From assembly GCF_003576645.1 (NCBI RefSeq), contig NC_044924.1, forward strand, positions 18,982,604 to 19,046,603: 64,000 nucleotides of DNA. The letters run 5' to 3'. Origin of the DNA: Ipomoea triloba. Its lineage: Eukaryota > Streptophyta > Magnoliopsida > Solanales > Convolvulaceae. Position numbers and translations under genes: made by a program. How positions within the stretch are numbered: the first letter of the stretch is position 1; the number at the start of each line of letters is the position of its first letter. The notes beneath the pieces are model-generated. The model was not told the origin of the DNA and did no database searches. It saw only the letters and a program-made list of their open reading frames with translations. Positions 56,740 through 64,000 of this stretch are shown here, one piece after another.

Positions 56740-57945
56740 AGGTCAAGGTCGAGCTGCTCGATGATCCTATAGAAGCAGCTAGAATAAAAAAATGGCACCG
56801 TCCTATGTCGTGCAGGACGGAAGGTTATACAAAAGGTCCTTTGGGGGACCCCTACTGTTTTGCCTATTTCTGCTCGATGCGGAAAAAGTAATGGAAAAAG
56901 CACACTCAGGGATTTGCTCGGCTCATCAAGGAGTTCATACTTTGGCACGAAAGTTAGTATTGCAAGGGTATTATTGACCAACCATGGTCAGAGACTGCAT
57001 CCTAAAGGTGGCAAGGTGCCTTGTTTGTCAAGCCTTCGCTCGGAAAGAAACAACGCCGACTTCCTTCTACACGCCGGTCACAACTGCTATTCCCTTTGCA
57101 AGATGGGGCATTGATTTATTAGGCCCACTGCCAATTGCACCAGGGCGGCACATGTTCTGTATAATAGCCGTTGATTACTTCACTAAATGGGTTGAGGCGG
57201 AGCCATTAGTCACGATCACTGAGTATTAGTGCCGGAAATTCCTTTGGAAAAATATAATTTGTCGGTTTGGTATACCCGAGCATTTGATAAGTGATAATGG
57301 TCGGCAATTTGATTGTCGGCCCTTTACCGAGTTCTGTGAGCAGTTCGGGATCCGACACACCAAGGTATCCGTAGGCAATCCCCAGGCAAACAGACAAGTA
57401 GAGAATGTGAGTCGAACTATTGTGGATGGTATACGGAAGAAGCTACGTGACCTTAAAGGATGTTGGGTGAGTGAGTTAGAACGAGTGCTATGGGCTTACC
57501 GCACGAGTCCAAGAAAAGTGACTAGAGAAACCCCTTTTCCTTGACATATGGGTTTGAGGCAAAGGTACCAATTGAGGTGCTCGAACCTAGTGACCGAGTT
57601 ACGCGGTACACCAATGAAGCGAATGAAGAAAGTATGATGATAGAAAAGAACTTCCTTGAAGAGAGAAGAGAGGTAGCTTGACGTTGGATGACCGAGTACC
57701 AGAGGTCGATAAAGAGATACCAGGACAAGCGTGCTACCTTGCTTTTTCCTTGAAGGGTACTTAGTACCCAAAAGTCGGACCGCTAGCCAGCCTAATGAAT
57801 GCAGAAAATTCGCGAAGAAATGGGAAAGACCTTATCGCATAGCCGCAATTGTTTAGCCAGGGACATACAGACTGGAAACAATGAGAGGTTGACTGGTAGA
57901 GAGGATCTAGAACTCGTATCACCTCAAGAAATTCTATCAGTAAGG
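56740..57945 (+). pseudogene. Tat integrase
   Basis: HHCC zinc region (HSGICSAHQGVHTLARK, CLVCQAFARK), then the core FARWGIDLLGPLP (Asp), LISDNGRQFDCRPF (Asp) and NRQVENVSRTI (Glu, within a changed NGQ motif), and CWVSELERVLWAYRTSPRK. Stops occur at ~57229 and ~57542. A degraded C-terminal part reaches ~57945. Confidence 0.88.
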
Positions 57946-58195
57946 GGTGAAAAGTCCGAGCTATTGTAATGGCTGAAAAGTCTAAGCTATTGTAAAGACT
58001 GGAAAGTCTAAAATTTAGGGTAGGCTGTAAAGTCTGCCCATTTTTAGGTCGAAAGACCCATAGCTAGTTAGTGGCCGAAAGGTCTATTATACTTAGCAGC
58101 TGAAAAGCTTATCTCATGTAATGGTTGAAAAGCCTAATAGTTCGATTATTTTTAGAAATAAAAATATCTATTCTGAATTATCTCCTAGTGTAAAA
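57946..58195 (+). repeat. Short degenerate repeats after Tat pol
   Basis: Six or seven imperfect copies of GGCTGAAAAGTCTA-like units spaced 25-35 bp apart, leading into the 49-bp array. Confidence 0.6.
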
Positions 58196-58575
58196 AGGCG
58201 AAAGCTCGGTGGTCCGCCAGCCTTCAAGTGGCGCGAGTTCAAACAAAGTCGGGTGGTCTGCCAGCCTCCAAGTGGCGCGGGTTCTTTAAGACGAAAGTTG
58301 GGTGGTCCGCCAGCCTCCAAATGGCGCGGGTTCTTTAAGAAGAAAGTTGGGTGGTCCGCCAGCCTCCAAATGGCACGGTTTCTTTAAGACGAAAGACGGG
58401 TGGTCCGCCAACCTCCAAATGGCGTGAGTTCTTTAAGACGAAAGTCGGGTGGTCCGCCAGCCTCCAAATGGCGCGGGTTCTTTAAGACGAAAGTCGGGTT
58501 GTCCGCCAGCCTTCAAATGGCACAGGTTCTTTAAGGCGAAAGCCGGATGGCCAGCCAACCTCCAAATGGCGCGAG
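58196..58575. repeat. 49-bp tandem array (about 7.7 copies)
   Basis: Unit pieces: GGTGGTCCGCCAGCCTCCAA, ATGGCGCGGGTTCTTTAAGA and CGAAAGTCGG. Copies vary slightly. Arg/Pro-rich ORFs across it are repeats, not genes. It occupies the same place between pol and the antisense ORF as the 95-bp array at 33198, but the sequence is unrelated. Confidence 0.92.
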
Positions 58576-59180
58576 TTATAATAAATGGTTGGGAAATCGA
58601 CACTGGGGAAAAACGCATGAAGGAAAGAAGAACGAGCTATGACAGAAGGAGGAGAAAAGGAAAAATCTAAAGTTTGAAGTCCAAAGAAGCTAAAAGGAAT
58701 TTGAGTGTGGGAGTTCTACCAACTCGTGAGGGCATCGCAAGACCCGACTCTAGAACTAAACTTAGCCTCATAACGCATGAAATACGCATGAACCTCGGAG
58801 ATCAGGACCTGAAAACTCAAGAACAGTCTGAGTCTAAAACAAAGGCGCTTTGCCGAGTGACCATATACAAGTTTTGAGACATGGATCAAATTTGAAGCAA
58901 AAGATTCTAAAGGGATTGAAGGGTCCGAGATAAGACTTAGTCAATTTCGTGAATAATGATTTGTGAGCCAATGGCCATAAGGGAGTGGATGCTGAAAATG
59001 CCTGAGCAAGGTTAGCTCGGCGATGCGATTGTTGTACTTAGCAGAAAATCGAAGCATGAAAAAAAAGGCAAAACAAGGAAAGCGAAAGAGTTATTCATTC
59101 AATATAAAAAAAAAACCCTATCTCTAGTACAAGGCGAATAAAAGCGGAAAGCAAAAGCAGCCATAAATTTTAGGCTTCAA
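58576..59180 (+). other. Tat 3' non-coding spacer
   Basis: Purine-rich, no recognisable gene. Confidence 0.45.
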
Positions 59181-59445
59181 ACTAAGAGATATCGTCCGTC
59201 TCCACCTCTGTTGGTCCAGTAGGCGGATTACGCTCGGAGTCCTTGAGCGTTGGCAGTTCAGTTGAAGAACAGCTGATGGGTCTTCCTCTTCAGTGGCGAT
59301 CGCGTCCCCTTAGCCGTCCTCAGCAAGAGTCGGAACCGGGTCACAATCCATCCCAGCCACGGAATTCAAGTTGGCTGATGAGTTCAGATACGCGCTATCT
59401 ATCGGAATCTCACCGCCAGTTGTATCCGCCGAGGCATTTAGAGTT

Positions 59446-59965
59446 ATTCCTCAGCCCCCTGGTCATCATCGGGGGTAGCTGGGTTTAGAAGGCCCCAAGC
59501 AGTCGGAGAGAAGGTAGTGTCCCTGGCCTTGAGTTGGTCGAAGATTTCCTTCTAGGCATCCTGGTACCCCAAGCCGTAGTCAGCCTCACCGAGGTCGAGC
59601 AGGAACTGCTTCCCGACCTCACCCTCCAACCACTTATCCACCATGGTCCGAGCATGTATATCGGCGTGGGCCATGGCTTCCTCATGAAAGTCTTCCGACT
59701 CCTTAAATTCTGCCAGCGCATCCTCCCGGGTCGACTTTAGCTCCTCCGTCAGCTTCTTCGCCTTCTCCCATCCTTCAGTCGAGCTGGCGCTCAATTTGGC
59801 TACTTTAGCCTTCAGAGTCTTCACTTCCTTGGAGTGAGTCGCCTTGGCAGACTTCACCAGCTCAGAGTCTTTGGATAGAGCCTTGACAGCGCCATGAAGC
59901 CCAACATGAAATTGTTGAGCTTGAAAGAACGACAAGTGTAAGAGCTCAGACTTGAAAGGGCAGAA
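59446..59965 (-). pseudogene. C-terminal coiled-coil part of the Tat antisense gene
   Basis: The minus strand after a likely acceptor (ctcgcag at ~59970) encodes a Lys/Glu/Ala-rich coiled coil (LKAKVAKLSASSTEGWEKAK, LTEELKSTREDALAEFKESE) and then WLEGEVGKQFLLDLGEADYG. A TAG at ~59552 interrupts a tail that continues to about 59446. It corresponds to the part missing from the antisense gene at 34541-36154. The N-terminal exons are cut off by the CACTA insertion at 59982. Confidence 0.65.
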
Positions 59966-59981
59966 ATCTGCGAGTAAGAAA

Positions 59982-61010
59982 TACTACAAGAGAAATCGCG
60001 ATTCGCGACAGAAAATCATGACGGAATAATTTCTGTCGCGATATCGCGACGGAATTAAATTCCGTCGCAAATTAACGACAAAATTGCGACGGAAAATAAT
60101 TCCGTCGCGAATTGTGGCGCAAATAAAAAATAAAACCCGGGGAAACTTGGCGGCTAAAAATCCGCGACCGAATTTATTTCTGTCACGAAATGGGAATAAA
60201 ATGACAACGGATTTAATTTCCATCGCGAAATAGCGATGGAAATCGCGACGGAATTTATTCCCTTGTTAAAAGAAATAAATTATATGAAAATGCATAAATA
60301 TTGTGACAAGATATATTCTGTCGCAAATTTGTTTCAATTTTTTTTTTAAAATCAAAGCATGTTAAATAAAAATTAAAAATTAAAATGTAAAGCCCCTTAG
60401 CCTTAATTTAAGTTTCAAGTTTCGCCGTTGCCCACACCATCGCCAAACACATCCGAGACTAGCTAGCCGCACGCCACACCGTCGCCCACACCATCGCCAA
60501 ATTCGCCCAGCCGCGCCCTCGCTCAGTTCGCCCACCGTCGACCCAGCCGTGCCGTCGCCCAGTTCACCCATCGCCTTTGCCCAGCAACCGTCGCTCACCT
60601 CTCGCCTCCATCGTCTTCTCTGCTCGTCCATCGTCTTCTTGCCTCCATCTCTCGCCGCCGCTCGCTGCTATCGTCGTTCGCTAGCCGTCGCCGGTTGCCG
60701 CAAGCTCGCCGGTTGCCGCCTCAAGATCTTTGGACCGAGGTAATTTATATAACAATCATATTTTTATATTTATTTACTAGATATACGTATGTATATATCT
60801 ATCCGCCACACCGGTGGCCGGTCGCTGCCTTACCGGTCAGAAGGACAACAGGAGTCCTCGTTGGTTCCGAATCTCAATCTCAGGTTGGTGGCTAATTTTT
60901 TTTTGCCCTAATTTCTCTAATTTTATTTTTGCCCTAATTTTATTTATATGATTATTATGAAGCTTTTATATGAACTTTAAAAATCATTACATACAAAGTG
61001 TATATAACAT
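59982..61010 (+). mobile_element. Truncated CACTA element (left end only)
   Basis: Begins TACTACAAGAGAAATCGCG (a CACTACAAGA-type end with C changed to T), followed by many GCGACGGAAT/ATTCCGTCGC facing repeats (59995-60260). Then comes a GC-rich leader (60420-60740) ending in the donor GACCGAG|GTAATT. This is the same plan as the 5' side of the CACTA at 22216-27835. The rest is replaced by the Tekay remnant. Confidence 0.7.
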
Positions 61011-63847
61011 TAGGGTGTCTAACATAGAATATGGGCTCATTCATGAGGAATGGACTATCCAATTAAATATTAATTCAATTAATATAAGGCATGGTCCTTC
61101 AAAGATTGGGCCATTGAATATTTAATTTACTATAAGGAATAAAATATCCAAATGGAAAAGCCCTTACAAGAATAAATCAAGGAATTGGGTCTTCTTATTA
61201 ATTAAATCAATTAGAGCATAGAATATATCTCTATTTAAAGAAACAGAGTCCAATTAATAAAATTAACCACACGGTAGAAATAATTACCGGGGTTCAAGGC
61301 TTGAATTAAATCCGGGGTATCACACTCTACCCCCCTTAAAAGGAGCTTCGTCCTCGAAGCTCAAAGCCTATTGGAAACGGAATTATGTCAACAAAGTAAA
61401 GGTTAAGAGCGCTCTATGGCGCAAAGATGATAACAAGCAAATGCGGATTCATGAAGAAGGATTGGATGCCAAAAGATGAGTTCGAAAATGGATTAGGAAA
61501 ACCAAGCCAACGAATATGTTGGGAAAGAATTCTATTCATAACTCTAAGACTTCAATCTAGCTAATGCCAAACACTAAACTACCCAATCCTAAGCGAGAGA
61601 AATAACACACAACCTAAAAAGAATTCTACCTAAAGCTTAAACTTGCCTACCTTGATCAAACAAAGCTAGAAATGCTTTCTCATCTCATCCTCCAACTCCT
61701 AGGTCGCTCCCTTGGCCTCATGGTTGGATCACACCACCTTCACCAATCATTACTGCTTTTTGGTGCGCTTCTTTTGACTGGGTGACAAAATTCTCACCGG
61801 CTTCTCTTCATAAGGTAGAGTACCTTCAAAGGTTATGACTTCAAGCTAGATATCACGAAGCGCATCATGCACATATTTCTTCAGCAGCAACATGCGAAAC
61901 GCATCATGCATCTAGTCTAACTTGGTTGTCATATGACTGCTATCGGTCATTGGCGGCTTTCATTCTTTCTCGGATCAACTCAACTTTTCCGATGACACTT
62001 GCAGACACTACGGTCCTACGGTTACCCTATTTACCAAATCTTCCCAACCGAATAGGCTGTTATGCTTCTTTGCATTGACCTTCTGACAGCTTAGGCATTT
62101 ACTTGCGAAATCTACCACCTCTTTCGCTATGCTCGGCTACCAAAATGGTTTCATGACATCTTTGCCGTCAACAAAACTTACTCTTATCTTATTTAATTTT
62201 GCATCTTCAGATTGTCCACTCTTGATCACGGCAAGCGGAGATGGCACAACTCCCATGCCATATAACCTAATCTCGGCACTAACCTGACCTTGGTCCTTCA
62301 CATCAAGATTCAATCTTTGGAAAATCCTTGTGTAGAAATGAGGTTGAAAAGACAAAGAGGATTTCTCAAGCAAGGGAATATCAAGTTCTTTAAAGAAAAA
62401 GAAAAGAAAAGAACTTGGCTTCAAAAAAAGATAGGGACGAGGTTTGAAAATGCATAAATGGTTTTCCAATGATAGGATATTCAGTTTATTCAAGAAAAAG
62501 AAAGAAATTAGGTTCCAAGAAGAGTTAGGAATGAGGTCTAGAAAGACAGAATGATTTTTCAACGATAGGGTATTCAATTCTCCAAGGAAAAGAAATAAAT
62601 TCAGTCTCGAGAGGAGATAGGAATAAGATTTAGAATAGGTAGAAGGGATTTCTTAACGAAAGGATAATTGGGATTCCAAGGAACAAAGAAGAATTCAGCT
62701 TTAAGAAGGATAATGAGTCTCTCAACTCCAAGCGATTTCCTCAGCCTAACGATTTGATCGCGACACTTGGATCAATTAACGGGTCTTGACCTTGCTTTCC
62801 ACGCGACTTGAATATAAAATTCTCATAAGCTTCACTTCATAAGCTATGCCCCGCCCATCCTTATCACTACCAGGGAAGCTGAAGGCGATGAACCACAAAT
62901 ATCCTTCTTCAACACGCTCTAAGTTCTTGCTCAATTAACTTTCAACTAACGACACTAACTCCCAACTTTACCTTAGGTGTAATGTCAACATCTACACCAT
63001 CCCATAACGGATGCAAAGGTTACCGAATCACTGATCGATACAGATGAGAGGTTCTTGGGGAAGTTCATGAAAAGGGTAGGATCAATTAGGAAGGCGTCAC
63101 TTGACCATGAAAGAAGATCTGCCTATGATTATCGGTGACCTTAGGAACTGAGTTCACTTCCTTGCACTTTAAAACATTGAAGTCTTAGCATCAATGCAAC
63201 GTGTGCACCTTCATTTGCGTCAAGAATTCTTGCTCTTCTGATCGTGCAAATTCTTATAAGGAATCCTTGCGTACTTGACTAGCAATCATCATTGTAGAAT
63301 GGTTCGATCAAGTCTTAATGTTCATCTTGTGATCCTTGCAGGTTAATATTGTGAATTATCAGCTCGCCTTTCCGGTCTTCAATAGATCTTCTTGCTGGTC
63401 ATCCGGGGGTAGTGGAATGCAACTCTCAACTTTAATCTCGCGCCTAATGCGATCAATGGTACTTTCCAATGCAGGGTATAAGCTAAACTTCTCTTAGGAT
63501 CAACATCTTGGAATGCTCCATGGAAATTTGCTACATGGTCCTCAAGTGTGTTTGCTCAATTGCTTAGTAGACCACATCTTGTTGGCGATCACTAGTCTTG
63601 AGATCTTCATAGACCAATTGAGTATAAGCCGACTTGTCCTTCCTTATCTTGGTTAACGGCCAGTCTTCTACGGGAATCCATTGACGCACAATCCAACTCC
63701 ACGCGGAAGATCCAATGATTGAGCTAGTCTTTAGGTTTACTTCGGCCAGTTTTAGTTTGTTTTTTTTTTTTACGATTCGGTCTTCTACTACTCCTTGCTT
63801 CTTTCTTGCCACCGAGGTTCCATCCTTAAGTCCTTACATGAGATATC
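61011..63847 (-). mobile_element. Decayed Tekay/Del chromovirus (Ty3/gypsy), 3' part
   Basis: On the minus strand a partial LTR starts TGTGATACCCCGG at 61324, preceded by the purine tract AAGGGGGGTAGA (61326-61340). Upstream, frames contain VRILSPSQKKRTKK, WLVKVVWSNHEAKGATWELE-like chromodomain text with stops (61660-61830) and an integrase zinc-region remnant (ASKCLSCQKVNAKKH, ~62060-62120). A chromodomain at the integrase C-terminus is typical of Tekay. Positions 62580-63560 are too degraded for me to assign. Confidence 0.65.
63564..63812 (-). CDS. Short ORF, unidentified
   Basis: 82-codon frame, Lys-rich at the start (MARKKQGVVEDRIVKKKNKL), then IVRQWIPVEDWPLTKIRKDK. It has no recognisable domain. 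It lies inside the decayed chromovirus region and may be chance or degraded coding sequence. Confidence 0.2.
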   Translation of the reverse strand: MARKKQGVVEDRIVKKKNKLKLAEVNLKTSSIIGSSAWSWIVRQWIPVEDWPLTKIRKDKSAYTQLVYEDLKTSDRQQDVVY

Positions 63848-64000
63848 TGTTAGGAACATCATGTAATAGGTTTTGATGATACCAACTGTTAAGTAGAAAT
63901 CCCCAAGTCTCGACACATAGGCAAAACGTTGTAAGTTCGACAAGTAAACCAAGAGCGAAAATACAACCGGGTAACTTTGAGCTCAACTCGGAAAATATTT
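63848..64000 (+). repeat. Start of a Sire-type LTR (cut by window edge)
   Basis: TGTTAGGAACATCATGTAAT and the next ~150 bp match 2276-2427 with a few changes, so it is another copy of the family of the solo LTR at 2276. Confidence 0.9.

Larger units (their letters stand above)
43722..59981 (+). mobile_element. Tat-lineage Ty3/gypsy element, nearly full length, decayed, split by an Athila element
   Basis: Plus-strand order: LTR, primer site, gag, protease, RT, [Athila insert 47825-55754], RNase H, integrase, tandem array, antisense coiled-coil ORF. It is then cut by a CACTA end at 59982, and no 3' LTR is seen. All reading frames have stops or shifts. RT before RNase H before integrase places it in Ty3/gypsy. 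The LTR, the antisense ORF and the arrays place it in Tat. Confidence 0.85.

Noticed and set aside
58121..58670. Arg/Pro/Gly-rich ORFs on both strands
   Set aside because: They run across the 49-bp tandem array and differ in frame between copies.

Overview
This is nuclear DNA of a flowering plant, most likely a eudicot. Supporting signs are plant Ty1/copia (Sire-type), Ty3/gypsy (Tat, Athila and Tekay-type), CACTA, Helitron and MITE sequences, GT-AG introns, and one plant receptor-like cytoplasmic kinase gene. No species can be named from the sequence alone. Two single N characters (3438 and 26590) mark assembly joins inside repeats.

Layout. Positions 1-31220 are best read as one large, decayed minus-strand Helitron whose 5' end is at 31220 and whose 3' end lies beyond the left edge. 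Its Rep/helicase gene (11654 down to 1860) has been split by three clean LTR insertions, each with a matching 5-bp target duplication: a Sire-type solo LTR (2276-3920), a Tekay-like solo LTR (5294-8883) and a complete Sire-type copia element (11681-28609). The copia 3' LTR in turn holds a CACTA transposon (22216-27835). On both sides of the Rep/helicase gene, in the same orientation, lie pieces of unrelated host genes with introns: myosin XI exons (29678-30051), an unidentified two-exon piece (1534-1734), LRR receptor-kinase exons (570-1270) and the first exon of an hnRNP Q/R-like RNA-binding protein (1-403).

Positions 31588-36205 are the 3' part of a minus-strand Tat-lineage gypsy element: LTR, two genes on the opposite strand each with its own TATA box, and a 95-bp tandem array. 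Positions 36255-40911 are AT-rich with a small Helitron end, a LINE RNase H scrap, two MITEs and a foldback element. Positions 40912-43356 hold the only intact host gene, a six-exon calmodulin-binding receptor-like cytoplasmic kinase (CRCK2-like, 414 aa).

Positions 43722-59981 are a decayed plus-strand Tat element (LTR, gag, protease, RT, RNase H, integrase, 49-bp tandem array, antisense coiled-coil ORF). An Athila-type element without RT or integrase (47825-55754) sits between its RT and RNase H. Then come a CACTA left end (59982-61010), a decayed minus-strand Tekay chromovirus (61011-63847) and the start of another Sire-type LTR (63848-64000).

The most unusual signal is a small gene found in two unrelated retrotransposon lineages. 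It lies 3' of pol in the Sire copia element (18516) and antisense in the Tat gypsy element (32595). Both copies have the same basic, GDT-containing N-terminus and a TATA box 60-70 bp before the ATG. Accessory genes with what look like private promoters recur in the Sire, Tat and possibly Athila elements here.
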